Shown piece by piece: positions 8,566 through 17,664 of a DNA stretch of 64,000 nucleotides (positions are counted from its first letter, which is position 1; each line of letters starts with the position of its first letter). Both the position numbers and the translations under genes were made by a program. Source of the stretch: Brevundimonas sp. M20 (lineage in GTDB: Bacteria > Pseudomonadota > Alphaproteobacteria > Caulobacterales > Caulobacteraceae); assembly GCF_006547065.1 (NCBI RefSeq), contig NZ_CP041243.1:2309001-2373000 (forward strand). The letters run 5' to 3'. A model generated the notes under the pieces. The model was not told where the DNA came from and made no database searches. It was given only the letters and a program-made list of their open reading frames with translations.

Positions 8566-9125
8566 CGCGCCGGATCAAGTATCTCAATTTCTGCGACTTT
8601 CGGGGCACAGTGAGCTGATACCCCGCCTCATGCCCAACACCCTTCGACGCATCCGGACGTCAGCCTCGATGCTGAGATCGATCAGGGTCTATTCCCCCAT
8701 GTCCCGATCAACACGGATGTTGGCGCGGCAGGGCTTACGCAAAAAAGCTCCGAAGGCGTTTTGCGCGTCAACGTAGAGCCGCGGATCGAGGAAGCGTGAT
8801 CCGAGGCCAGGGAAGCGATGGCCTCCGGCCATCTCGGACGGCTCCGCCCCGCGACCGATCAAGGCGCCACGGAGGTCCGCGCGAACGCGCCGTCCTTCGC
8901 CAAGGCATCGGCGCTGGTGGCCACGCCGAACCGCTGGACTGGTTGGCCGCGCACCGCGATCTGGTCTGGACCACGACCCCGCAGGAGGCGCTGTATCACG
9001 CTGTCCGTCCCTGACGCCCGACCAAGCGCGCAGGATGCAAATCTCTCACGCGGGGGTTGAAGTAATCCGTAAGGTGCGCACTCTCCCGCCCCGGAGAGTC
9101 TTCGCCGAACGTTGGGACGGAGTTC
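8566..9125. other. Gene-poor 560-bp stretch after tRNA-Ser
   Basis: No reading frame here has a convincing start, ribosome-binding site or recognisable domain on either strand. An inverted repeat ACTCTCC (9080-9086) / GGAGAGT (9093-9099) lies just before the sensor kinase gene. Because 3' ends of tRNA genes are common integration sites, I looked for integrase remnants and for a second copy of the tRNA 3' end, and saw neither. Confidence 0.5.
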
Positions 9126-11618
9126 ATGCGACAACCGGTTCCGGTTTCCCGTCTGAGCCCCACGCTGCTGATCGCGGCGGTGGGGGTCATCGTCGTGGCG
9201 GCCCTGGCGGGCATCGGACTGGAGTTGACGCGCGAGTTCCGGCGCGAGGACGCCGTCCGGGCCGAGGTCGAGCGGTCACATGAGACGCGCACGCAGATCC
9301 TGAGCGTCTTCTCCCTGCTTCAGGACGCGGAGACGGGGCAGCGCGGCTATATCATCACCGGCGATGAACGGTTCCTGCAGCCCTATGATGAGGCCGAGAA
9401 GCGGCTGACCGCCCAGATGCGGCGGCTGGAGCGATTGTATGCGACCCAGCCGGCCCAGCAGGCGGATATCCGCACGCTGCAAACCCTCGTCGGTCGCAAG
9501 CAGAACACCCTGAGCACCGGCATACGGACCCGCCAGCAGCAGGGCCGGGACGCCGCCCTGGCCTATGTGGCCGAGGGCGCGGGCAAGGCGGCGATGGATG
9601 ACATCCGCGTCGTGGTCGACCGGATGGTGCAGACAGAGGCCAGGTCCCTGGACGGGCTGATCGGGCAGGCGACGGCGCAGGGCGCGGCGACGGAGCGGCT
9701 GGTCGCGGGTCTGTTCGCCCTGTTGCTGGGGACGGTGATCGGCACGGCCTTTCTGGTCTGGCGCTACATCAGCACCCGCCGCCGCCTGCTGGACGAGGTG
9801 CGCACCACGGCGGCGCGGCAGACGGCCATTTTCGACAGCGCCATCGATTCCATCCTGACCCTGAACCCCAGCGGCAGCATCGAGACGATGAATGACGCCG
9901 CCACGCGGATGTTCGGCTGGTCCGGGCCGGAGCTGGTGCGGCGCGACATCTCGGTGCTGCTGGACCTGAAGGAGAGCGGTGACGGGTCCAAGAGCTTCCT
10001 TAGCCGGCTGGGCTTCACCGACGGCGAACTGGCGAACGGGGTCGTGCGCGAACTGACCGCGCGACAGCGGGACGGCGGGACCTTCCCGGTGGACGTCGCC
10101 CTGAGCCTGATGCCCCTGCAGACAGGCGTGCACATGGTAGCCGTGGTGCGCGACATCTCGGAGCGGCGCCGGGTCGAGGAGATGAAGCAGCAGTTCGTCT
10201 CGACCGTCAGCCACGAACTGCGGACGCCCCTGACCTCCATCGCCGGATCGCTGGGCCTGCTGGCGGGCGGGGCGGCGGGAGAGATTCCGGACAAGGCCGC
10301 GCGGCTGATCAGCATCGCCCACTCCAACAGCCAGCGGCTGGTGCGGTTGATCAACGACATTCTGGATGTCGAGAAGCTGGAGTCCGGCCAGATGACGCTG
10401 GAGATGGCGCCGCTGGACCTGCGCGACATCGCCGTGCGTTCGATCGAGAATGTGCATGGACTGGCCGACGACCTGAGCGTGGTGGTGCGGCTGGAGCATG
10501 GAGAGACCGCGCCGGTTCGGGGCGACGCCGACCGGCTGATACAGGTGGTGGTGAACCTGCTGTCCAACGCAGTGAAGTTCTCGCCGGCGGGAAGCGAGGT
10601 CGAGGTCTCCGTCCAGCCGGAAACCCGGATCGCCCGGCTGAGCGTGCGGGACAACGGCCCGGGCATCCCCGACGAGTTCCGGGCCCGCATCTTCTCGAAA
10701 TTCGCACAGGCGGATTCTTCCGACACCCGCGCCAAGGGCGGGACGGGACTGGGGCTGGCCATCGCGCGCGAGATCGCGGAACGGCACGGCGGGCGGCTGT
10801 GGTTCGAGTCCGCCCCGGGCGAAGGCGCGACCTTCCATCTGGATCTGCCGCTGGAACTGGACGACGCCGAGACGGGCGGCGGCGCGGGACCGCATCTGCT
10901 GATCGTCGAGGACGACGCCGACGCCGCCCGGGTGCTGAAGACCATGCTGGCGCAGGACGGGTTCAGCGCCGACATCGCCGCGACGGCGCGCGAGGCCCTG
11001 AACGCCGTCCGCACCGACGCCTATGCCGCCGTTCTGGTCGATCTGCACCTGCCGGACGCCGACGGGGTGGGCCTGATTCGCACGCTGCGATCCGACGCAA
11101 GGACACGGGACATTCCGGTGGTCGTGGTGTCGGCCGACGTGGCGCGCGGGCGGGCGCGGGGACGGTCGCTGGAGGTCATCGACTGGCTGGAGAAGCCGTT
11201 TGACCAGACCCGGCTGCGCGGCGCGGTCGCCGGTATTCTGGAGCGGCTGAAGAAGCAGCGGCCGGTGGTGCTGCACGTCGACGACGACCCCGACATTCTG
11301 GCGGTGACGGCATCGGCCCTGTCCGGCGCGGCGGAGGTGACGGGGGCCCCGTCGCTGTCGGCCGCCCGCGAGGCGCTGAAGGCGCGCACGCCAGATCTGG
11401 TCATTCTGGATCTGGGCCTGCCGGACGGGTCCGGGCTGGAGTTGCTGGCCGATCTGGACGACGGCGAGGGCCAGTCCGTCCCGGTGATCGTCTATTCGGC
11501 GCAGGAAATGGACGCCGCCCTCGGCCACCGGGTCGAGGCGGTTCTGGTGAAGTCCCGCACGTCGCTGGCGGGACTGGTGCGGACGGTCCGCCGTCTGACG
11601 GGCAAGGGAGGCCGCTGA
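9126..11618 (+). CDS. Hybrid sensor histidine kinase: CHASE3, PAS, HisKA, HATPase and two receivers
   Basis: An 830-aa membrane-bound hybrid kinase. The order is TM1 (about residues 12-32), a periplasmic CHASE3-type domain (about 33-190, with DAETGQRGYIITG), TM2 (about 195-213), PAS (about 230-345), then HisKA with the SHELRTPL box and phospho-accepting His 363. The ATPase has VNLLSNAVKFSP (N box), DNGPGIP and GTGLGLAI. Two receivers follow, with phospho-acceptor Asp 639 and Asp 762. The second lacks a clear standard end (its expected K-P loop reads VKSRTS). The stop overlaps the next gene as TGATG. Confidence 0.93.
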   Translation: MRQPVPVSRLSPTLLIAAVGVIVVAALAGIGLELTREFRREDAVRAEVERSHETRTQILSVFSLLQDAETGQRGYIITGDERFLQPYDEAEKRLTAQMRRLERLYATQPAQQADIRTLQTLVGRKQNTLSTGIRTRQQQGRDAALAYVAEGAGKAAMDDIRVVVDRMVQTEARSLDGLIGQATAQGAATERLVAGLFALLLGTVIGTAFLVWRYISTRRRLLDEVRTTAARQTAIFDSAIDSILTLNPSGSIETMNDAATRMFGWSGPELVRRDISVLLDLKESGDGSKSFLSRLGFTDGELANGVVRELTARQRDGGTFPVDVALSLMPLQTGVHMVAVVRDISERRRVEEMKQQFVSTVSHELRTPLTSIAGSLGLLAGGAAGEIPDKAARLISIAHSNSQRLVRLINDILDVEKLESGQMTLEMAPLDLRDIAVRSIENVHGLADDLSVVVRLEHGETAPVRGDADRLIQVVVNLLSNAVKFSPAGSEVEVSVQPETRIARLSVRDNGPGIPDEFRARIFSKFAQADSSDTRAKGGTGLGLAIAREIAERHGGRLWFESAPGEGATFHLDLPLELDDAETGGGAGPHLLIVEDDADAARVLKTMLAQDGFSADIAATAREALNAVRTDAYAAVLVDLHLPDADGVGLIRTLRSDARTRDIPVVVVSADVARGRARGRSLEVIDWLEKPFDQTRLRGAVAGILERLKKQRPVVLHVDDDPDILAVTASALSGAAEVTGAPSLSAAREALKARTPDLVILDLGLPDGSGLELLADLDDGEGQSVPVIVYSAQEMDAALGHRVEAVLVKSRTSLAGLVRTVRRLTGKGGR

Positions 11619-12004
11619 TGAGCGCACTGGCGATCCTGCATGTGGACGACGAGCCCGACATCCGGGAAGTCGCGGCCTTCTCGCTGGAACTGGACCCGCA
11701 GATCGAGCTGACGACGGCGGAGTCCGGAGAGGTGGCGCTGGAGCTGCTGGAAGGCGGCCTGCGGCCCGACGTGATCCTGCTGGACGTGATGATGCCGCGT
11801 CTGGACGGGCCGGGAACCCTGGCCCGGCTGCGGGTGTTGCCCGGACTGGAACAAACTCCGGTGATCTTCATGACCGCGCGCGTGCAGAGCGGTGAACGCG
11901 ACCGTTATCTGGAGCTGGGCGCCGTGGGCGTGATCACCAAGCCGTTCGACCCCATGACGCTGGCCGGGCAGGTCCGCGACATCCTGATGGGACGCCCTGC
12001 ATGA
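11618..12004 (+). CDS. Single-domain response regulator (receiver only)
   Basis: A 128-aa stand-alone receiver of CheY type. The acidic pair is in HVDDEPD, the phospho-acceptor is Asp 56 in LLDVMMP, the conserved Thr is in FMTA, and the Lys-Pro pair is in ITKPFD. There is no output domain, so it acts by protein interaction or as a phosphorelay intermediate. It overlaps both the upstream kinase gene and the downstream Hpt gene, so the three are translated together. Confidence 0.92.
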   Translation: MSALAILHVDDEPDIREVAAFSLELDPQIELTTAESGEVALELLEGGLRPDVILLDVMMPRLDGPGTLARLRVLPGLEQTPVIFMTARVQSGERDRYLELGAVGVITKPFDPMTLAGQVRDILMGRPA

Positions 12005-12279
12005 GCGGTGACACGCTGGATGCGATCAGGCAACGGTTCCGCGAGCGGGCGCTGGCGGACGCGGACGCCCTGTCCGCCGCATTGAAGGCCGGTGACCGCG
12101 CCCGGATCGAAGCGCTGGCCCACGGGCTGGCGGGAGCGGCGGGCATTTTCGGCTTCAACGAGATCGGCGGGCAGGCCAAGGCGGTGGATCAGAAGTTCGC
12201 GGACGGCGGCACCCCCTCCTCCGCCCAGATCGAGGCGCTGATCGCGTCCATCCGACGCGATATGAACGCCTATTCGTAG
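12001..12279 (+). CDS. Hpt-domain phosphotransfer protein
   Basis: A 92-aa helical protein. It has the Hpt motif AHGLAGAAGIFGF, with candidate phospho-His 41. It overlaps the receiver gene by 4 bp (ATGA). With the hybrid kinase and single receiver it completes a His-Asp-His-Asp relay set. Its 3' end overlaps the convergent DUF4402 gene by 10 bp. The final output regulator is not encoded here. Confidence 0.85.
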   Translation: MSGDTLDAIRQRFRERALADADALSAALKAGDRARIEALAHGLAGAAGIFGFNEIGGQAKAVDQKFADGGTPSSAQIEALIASIRRDMNAYS

Positions 12280-12728
12280 TCGATGCTCAACGGCAGGGCG
12301 GCCATGGGCTCGGTCGCGCCGTCCAGCCGGACGCGCAAACGCCCGGACACCCGCAACAGGTCATGCCCCTGAAGGTCGAGGCGAGCCACGCGGGTTTCGG
12401 AGATGTCGCCGGAGGTCGCGCTCCAGATTTTCAGATCCTCGATGACCGCCACGTCCTGATCCCCGTCGTCCTGCGGCAGGCGGATGCGGTAGATGCGACC
12501 CGGATCGCCGCTGATCTGGATCATGGCCGGGGCGTCGACGAGGTTGGTCCCGCTGACGGACAGGGCGACGTTGGTCTCGTTCGGTTGCAAGCGCATGGGG
12601 CTGACGGTTGCGATGCTGAGGCCGCGCTGGACCGTCAGAGTCCCCGACCCGTTCTGCGACTGGGCGACGGCGGCGACAGGCAGGCCCGCGATCAGCACGG
12701 TCAGGAGCGGGAGGGCGAGGCGTTTCAT
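12270..12728 (-). CDS. DUF4402-like exported pilus subunit, last gene of the chaperone-usher operon
   Basis: A 152-aa exported protein with signal peptide MKRLALPLLTVLIAGLPVAAVAQ (cut after AQ). The mature start G-S-G-T-L-T-V-Q-R-G-L-S-I followed by a beta-rich domain resembles the DUF4402 pattern seen in the other two subunit genes of this operon. It overlaps the upstream subunit gene by 4 bp. It is probably a minor or tip subunit; this is inferred from gene order. Confidence 0.65.
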   Translation of the reverse strand: MKRLALPLLTVLIAGLPVAAVAQSQNGSGTLTVQRGLSIATVSPMRLQPNETNVALSVSGTNLVDAPAMIQISGDPGRIYRIRLPQDDGDQDVAVIEDLKIWSATSGDISETRVARLDLQGHDLLRVSGRLRVRLDGATEPMAALPLSIDYE

Positions 12729-13258
12729 GTCGTGAACTGCACGGTGATCATATAGTCGAAGGTCTGGACGCCGCCGGCGGCGCCGGCCGCGAGCTGGACA
12801 TCCATGCCCAGTTTGAAGGTCGCGGTGGTGAACAGACCCAGCGGATTGAGGTCGAACACCAGCGTCGAGGCCTCCGCGGGCGCCGAACCGGCGCGATAGA
12901 CGCCGCCCGTCATCGAACCGACCCGAAAGCGGGTGATCCGGGCCGGACTGGTCGCCACCGGGGTGATCGTCACCCGGATATGGCGCAGGGCGCACAGACC
13001 GCTCAGGTTCAGGAGGCCGCAGTTGATGGTGATGGTGGGCGTCGTCACCGAACTGCTGGACAGACGGATGGCATCGCCCGAGGTGCGGCTGACCGCGCCT
13101 GCCGTGGTGATCGAGAAGGTGGTGGCGCTGGCCCCTCGGATGGTCGTGCCGAGCACCGGCGCGGTTGCGGGCGAGCGGGTGACGGTCGGGTCGGCGTGGG
13201 CGGAGCCGGCGACGAGGACCATAAGGGCGGCGCTGACCGCCGCGATCAGACGCTTCAT
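12725..13258 (-). CDS. Exported pilus-like subunit, DUF4402-type
   Basis: A 177-aa exported protein. The signal peptide runs to about residue 22 (GSAHA). The mature part is Thr/Ser-rich and beta-predicted, ending in an alternating hydrophobic strand (T-F-D-Y-M-I-T-V-Q-F-T-T), as fimbrial subunits do. It has two Cys (NCGLL and GLCAL) that could form a disulfide. It overlaps both neighbouring genes by 4 bp, directly after the usher. Confidence 0.65.
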   Translation of the reverse strand: MKRLIAAVSAALMVLVAGSAHADPTVTRSPATAPVLGTTIRGASATTFSITTAGAVSRTSGDAIRLSSSSVTTPTITINCGLLNLSGLCALRHIRVTITPVATSPARITRFRVGSMTGGVYRAGSAPAEASTLVFDLNPLGLFTTATFKLGMDVQLAAGAAGGVQTFDYMITVQFTT

Positions 13259-15960
13259 GGATTGGCCTCCCCCGCAGTTTCGATGATGACGGCGCCGCCA
13301 CGGACGAAACCGCCGATGGCGGGGATCGTGACCTGAACGGGTTCGACCTGCTTCAGGTTCAACTGGCGGGACTGGGCCTCTTCCAGCCGCACGGTCCAGT
13401 CGCCGGGCGCGACGGCCTCGAAGAACAGAATACCGGCGTGGTCGCTGCGACCCGCGATGACGGTGCGGCCGTCGGCGGAGACCAGCTCGACGTTCAGGGC
13501 CGCCAGCGGGCGCAGCGAGCCATCGGCGCGGCGCAGGCGGGCGGACAGCTCCAGCTCGCCGCTGCGACGCATCGGATAGTCGATCACCGCCGTCCGGCCC
13601 GGACGCGGGGTGAAAGCCATCACGGGCGGCCCGGCCATCAGGAAGGGATCATCCACCCCCTCGGCATTCAGGCGGATCCGGGCCGAAGCGCCGTCGCCCA
13701 GCCCGACCGCGACCGCATGCCCGTTCGCGTCCGTATCGACCGGGCCCACGGGGGTATCGACGATCAGCCCGGGAACCCCCGGCTCGTCCGGCTGGCGGCG
13801 GCCATCCGCATTCTCATCGATCCAGGCGTTGACGGCCACGGCGCCGCCGGTCGCCGCGCCGGGACCGGTCACGCGATAGCCGCGCGCGAACGGGTCGTAG
13901 CCGAAGCCGAAGCCCATCTGGACCCCGACCCGCCATTCCTTGGATTCCGTTTCGTAGGAGGCGTTGAAGGCCAGGTCGAAGCGGTCAGCCCGCCACAGGT
14001 TCGACGCCTGCAAACTGGTTTCCGGGGACGGACCCAGCGTGCGGACGACGCCCAGACGCAGGGCGTTCCGCTCGGTGACCTGCCAGTCGAGGGTTGCGTA
14101 GGCGGTTTCGACGCGCGGATCAGGAGACAGTTCATAGGACAGACCGCCACGCAGTTGCAGCCGGGACGACAGAAGCGTCGCCACATCGGTCGAGCCCAGC
14201 CAACGCGGTCCGGCGCCATTGCTGGTGTCGTCCTGCCAGGCGACGCTGCTGGAGGCGTAGAGGCGGCCCAGCGGGGCCGAGGCGCGTAGCTCCGCGTCGG
14301 TCAGCACGATGCCGTCCATGCGGCGCAGCCGGCGCAGGTTGAACGACACCGGCGCCGCGAGACCACGCGGGCCCTTCACCTGACCATCGAGTCGCAGGTC
14401 GGTGGCGCTGCTCAGGGGGGCCAGATCGACCACGCCGAGCTGGCGGGTCTCGTCGATGAAGCCGCCCTGATACCCGGAATGGCGGGCGATGACCGAGACG
14501 CCGAACGGGCGGGCGGCGAAGCCGACCGTGCCGCCGCTGCCGCCAGCGCTATCGAAGGCGATGTCGATCTGGGCCGCGACCGGCCCCAGTGAACCCCGCA
14601 GGCCGACGGCGGCCAGCGACCGGGCCTCTGCGCCGTCAGGCGTGAACCGCGCCAGACCCGCGCTGATCGTCAGGCCGGGGGTCAGGCCGTAGTCGGCCAT
14701 GACCGCCAGACGCGCTTCGCCGGTGGACGGACTGACCGTCCGCTGGCCGACGTTGAACACGGTCAGCCCCTGCTCGACCGCGCCGAAGCGAAAGACCAGA
14801 CGCCCGTGTTCTACCTGACCGGCGCCGAAATTGATCCGGCGGACGACCTCCCGCCGCTGTCCCTGCGAGCCGTAGAAGACCAGACGGATGGTGTTCAGCC
14901 CGAAGGCCAGCGGCACGTCGAGGAACTCGTAGCGTCCCTGAACCGGCGAGGTCTGCGCGGCCTGGAGCACCTCGTTGATGTAAAGCTCGACCTCCTCGCC
15001 CAGCGCCAGTTCGCCGCGCAGGTTCAGGGGGGTGGCGAGGTCGAGGTTCTCCAGCGGAGCCGAGGTGTAGAACAGGCCCCGCCCGGCGAAGCCCGCCGCG
15101 CCGATGGGCATGGACGGGGTGAAGACGTCGCCCAGCCCCGCCCGCGTGCCGCCCAATGGCCCCAGCGCGCGGCCGTCCGGATCCTTGCGGGTCAGGACGA
15201 CGCGGACATCGTTCACCTCCCCGTCTTCATTCGAGCCGAGGTAGCCCTCGAACCCGGCCCACAGCAGGTCGGAGGCGGCGCGCACGTCATAGCGCCCGGC
15301 CTGATCGACGCCGTCCCGGCCGAGAAGTCCGCCCAGATTCACGTCGAACGATGGCGGCGTGAAGACCGTATAGGGGGTGTCGATACGGACGGGTTCCGGC
15401 TCGTCCGGTGCTCCGCCCAGGGCGGCCTGTCGCCGCTCGCGATCCGCCCGTTGCTGGAACGGCAAGGCCTCGGTCGGAGTCAGGTCCATGACCTGCGCGG
15501 CCGTGTCGGGGCTGAGCCGCAGCGGCAGAAGCTGTTGTAGCAGGTCGATGCGGACGTAGAGGTCGTCGTTGTAGATGGCCGCCTGTTCGGCGGCGAAGCG
15601 GACGGTGCGGCCGTCGATGCGCGCTTCACCCGAGGCGAGGTCCACGACCAGCCGACGATCCGGGGAGATCACCCAGCCTTCGGCGCGACGCTGGGCCGGG
15701 AAGACGCCGACGGCGAGGTCCAGCACCCGCGACAGTTCGCCCAGTGGCACATAGACGCCGGAGCGGGAGGCGTAGACGTTCAGGCTGTCGGTCAGTTTCA
15801 CATCGCCCGAGCGGACCTCCATCCACAGCAGGTCGTCCGGGCTGAAAGGCTGGGGATCGGCGGCGATCAACAGGTTGCGCGCCAGCTCCTGCCCCACCGC
15901 TTCGGCGGGCACGGCCGCCAGCGATAGGGCCGCGAGACCGGCGCGCACGGCCAGCCTCAC
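13255..15960 (-). CDS. Outer-membrane fimbrial usher
   Basis: A 901-aa outer-membrane protein with a signal peptide (to about residue 22, AVG). The N-terminal region (about 25-190) would recruit chaperone-subunit complexes. The central beta-barrel has an internal plug-like ELYINEVLQAAQTSPVQGRYEF segment (read in pieces), typical of ushers. The C-terminal region has a DENADGRRQPDEPGVPGL segment and carboxypeptidase-like beta domains. It secretes and polymerises the DUF4402 subunits. It overlaps the chaperone and subunit genes by 4 bp each. It is clearly divergent from PapC/FimD. Confidence 0.82.
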   Translation of the reverse strand: MRLAVRAGLAALSLAAVPAEAVGQELARNLLIAADPQPFSPDDLLWMEVRSGDVKLTDSLNVYASRSGVYVPLGELSRVLDLAVGVFPAQRRAEGWVISPDRRLVVDLASGEARIDGRTVRFAAEQAAIYNDDLYVRIDLLQQLLPLRLSPDTAAQVMDLTPTEALPFQQRADRERRQAALGGAPDEPEPVRIDTPYTVFTPPSFDVNLGGLLGRDGVDQAGRYDVRAASDLLWAGFEGYLGSNEDGEVNDVRVVLTRKDPDGRALGPLGGTRAGLGDVFTPSMPIGAAGFAGRGLFYTSAPLENLDLATPLNLRGELALGEEVELYINEVLQAAQTSPVQGRYEFLDVPLAFGLNTIRLVFYGSQGQRREVVRRINFGAGQVEHGRLVFRFGAVEQGLTVFNVGQRTVSPSTGEARLAVMADYGLTPGLTISAGLARFTPDGAEARSLAAVGLRGSLGPVAAQIDIAFDSAGGSGGTVGFAARPFGVSVIARHSGYQGGFIDETRQLGVVDLAPLSSATDLRLDGQVKGPRGLAAPVSFNLRRLRRMDGIVLTDAELRASAPLGRLYASSSVAWQDDTSNGAGPRWLGSTDVATLLSSRLQLRGGLSYELSPDPRVETAYATLDWQVTERNALRLGVVRTLGPSPETSLQASNLWRADRFDLAFNASYETESKEWRVGVQMGFGFGYDPFARGYRVTGPGAATGGAVAVNAWIDENADGRRQPDEPGVPGLIVDTPVGPVDTDANGHAVAVGLGDGASARIRLNAEGVDDPFLMAGPPVMAFTPRPGRTAVIDYPMRRSGELELSARLRRADGSLRPLAALNVELVSADGRTVIAGRSDHAGILFFEAVAPGDWTVRLEEAQSRQLNLKQVEPVQVTIPAIGGFVRGGAVIIETAGEANP

Positions 15961-16778
15961 GGCGCGACGAGGGTCGCCGTCGCCAGGATTTCACCGGGAC
16001 GGGCGTCGTCGTCGCGATAGACCACGGTTACGGTCTGACCGGGGGCCAGCGCTGTCTGCAACGGCGTCACCACCGTGCGGCGGCCGATCTCGGGATAGAC
16101 GGCCACGCCCCGCACTGCGGTCGCCAGAGGCGCGTCGGGGCCGGCGCCCAGATGGATTTCCACATCCCCGTAGACCGAGCTGTCGCCCAGTCGGACGAGG
16201 TCGAGGGACAGGACCTGCGCCCCGTTCTCGGCCCGCAGGACCGACAGGTTCTCGACAGCGGCGCGGGCGTCGGCGGGGCCGTCACGGACGATGACCGGGA
16301 TGCTGACGCTGAACAGGGCGATGACCTGCACCGCAACCTCGTCCGCGCCGGGCTGGACCGCCTGTTCGACGGTGAAGCCGGCGGTCTCGGACGGCAGGGC
16401 CGTGACGGTCAGGTGCGTGCGATGCTCGCCCCCGGCGCCCGGACGGGCGCGGACACGGATCGCCTGACTTTCGCGCGGCTGGAGCGTGATCCGGCGCGGC
16501 GTGTACTGAACAAGGTCGGCGGCGGAATCGAGCGTGGCCCCGGGCTGGTCCGCGGCGGCCACGATCTGGCCGTCAGCGAGCATGACCCGGTCGACCAGCT
16601 CGACCGAATAGGTCGCGGCCTGATCACCCTGATTGAAGATATAGACGGTGGCGCTGCGCTCGCCCGGTTCGAACACCACCCGCTTGGGCGAGATGTTCAG
16701 ATCCGCGCCGACCTGGGCCCCGGCGGGGCCCGCGATCAGCAGCAGAAACGCGGCCGAAAGAACAAGACGCATCGACAT
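15957..16778 (-). CDS. Periplasmic pilus chaperone (PapD-like)
   Basis: A 273-aa periplasmic protein with signal peptide MSMRLVLSAAFLLLIAGPAGA. The N-terminal Ig-like domain has the PapD pattern: a LNISPKRVVFEPGERSATVYIFN start (in pieces), then Y-T-P-R-R-I-T-L-Q-P and a Q-A-I-R-V-R strand. The ATG at 16778 was chosen over an upstream in-frame start because the signal peptide begins here. It is co-transcribed with the usher (4-bp overlap), which fits subunit capture and delivery. Confidence 0.85.
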   Translation of the reverse strand: MSMRLVLSAAFLLLIAGPAGAQVGADLNISPKRVVFEPGERSATVYIFNQGDQAATYSVELVDRVMLADGQIVAAADQPGATLDSAADLVQYTPRRITLQPRESQAIRVRARPGAGGEHRTHLTVTALPSETAGFTVEQAVQPGADEVAVQVIALFSVSIPVIVRDGPADARAAVENLSVLRAENGAQVLSLDLVRLGDSSVYGDVEIHLGAGPDAPLATAVRGVAVYPEIGRRTVVTPLQTALAPGQTVTVVYRDDDARPGEILATATLVAP

Positions 16779-16894
16779 CACGACGACCTTCTTCAGTCCA
16801 TCCTGAGCGCGAAGGTAGTTCTCGCGAACAACCGATGCGTTAACGACGGGACAGGCCGACCGGACTTCCCGCAGCGGAAACACCGGATCGCCGA

Positions 16895-17419
16895 TCAGTT
16901 ATAGGCCGCCGAAACGGTGAAGGCGCCGGTGTAGACTCCGGTCGGCGAGGTGGAGGCGACCGGGACGCTGCCGCCGACGCGGAAGCTCAGCGAACCGGCC
17001 GAACCCAGGGCGTTGCTGAGGGTCTGGGCGGCGGCCGAACCGGTCAGGTTGTTCGAGGTGGTGACGGTGAGGGTGTCCGTGCCGTTGGCGATCGAGAAGG
17101 TCGCGGGGATGGTGACCGAAATCGACTGGCCGCCTTCGCCGTCGACGGTGAACTGGGCGGCCTGCGGTGTGTCGCCCGAGTTCAGGCCGACGACGCCGCC
17201 GGCCACCGAACGCGCGCCGGCGGCGCTGACGGTCACGGTGCCCGATCCGGTCGAGGGACGCACCACCGTGCCGAACTTCAGGTCGGCGTTCTTGGTGATG
17301 GTCAGCGGGCGGATGACGGTGATGGAGCCCGTCCCCGTGGTGGACGCCGACTGGGCCATGGCCGGGGCGGCGATAGCGACAGTCAGAAGGGCGGCGGCGG
17401 CGGCAAGCGACTTGATCAT
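16895..17419 (-). CDS. DUF4402 exported protein, likely major pilus subunit
   Basis: A 174-aa exported protein with signal peptide MIKSLAAAAALLTVAIAAP and cleavage near AMAQ. The mature domain is a typical DUF4402: G-T-G-S-I-T-V-I-R-P-L-T-I near the start, L-K-F-G-T-V-V, and a C-terminal SPTGVYTGAFTVSAAYN strand. The ATG has GGAG 8 bp upstream. It is the promoter-proximal gene, separated from the chaperone by 116 bp, and so is probably the most highly expressed subunit. Confidence 0.85.
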   Translation of the reverse strand: MIKSLAAAAALLTVAIAAPAMAQSASTTGTGSITVIRPLTITKNADLKFGTVVRPSTGSGTVTVSAAGARSVAGGVVGLNSGDTPQAAQFTVDGEGGQSISVTIPATFSIANGTDTLTVTTSNNLTGSAAAQTLSNALGSAGSLSFRVGGSVPVASTSPTGVYTGAFTVSAAYN

Positions 17420-17664
17420 TTTCGATCTCCAACGACGAGGGGCCTCGTCTGCGTTGGCGTCCAAATCATCCTGATCGGCGTGCAGGTCCACAACCCGCCC
17501 CGCTGAAATGGTGCAAATCGAACCAAAGTTATAGGTTGAGACGAGAATCCCGCTCCCGCAAAAATGGTCAGTTTTCGGGTAGGCAAACCTGCTGTTAGGA
17601 CTCACACTCGCAATCTGACCGTGCGAATTGGCGTATAGCCAAGGTTGATATCGGAGGATCAGCT
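17420..17664. promoter_or_regulatory. Divergent control region between pilus operon and LuxR-type regulator
   Basis: This 245-bp AT-richer stretch separates the 5' ends of the DUF4402 gene (minus) and the LuxR-type regulator gene (plus), so it must carry both promoters. A TATAAC-like hexamer reading toward the pilus operon lies near 17528-17533, but no matching -35 element is clear. The regulator start has a GGAGG ribosome-binding site. Confidence 0.4.

Noticed and set aside
8372..8608. 78-aa frame antisense across tRNA-Ser
   Set aside because: It overlaps a well-folded tRNA gene. The [16 protein letters not shown] text is the common artefact of translating tRNA-Ser antisense.
8796..9014. 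72-aa frame ending in EPLDWLAAHRDLVWTTTPQEA-like text as a possible gene remnant
   Set aside because: No start site, ribosome-binding site or domain was seen, and I could not match it to a family; evidence is too weak to call a pseudogene.
9276..11627. 783-aa open frame antisense to the hybrid kinase
   Set aside because: Mirror of a gene with intact kinase and receiver motifs. The antisense product has no motif and compositional bias only.
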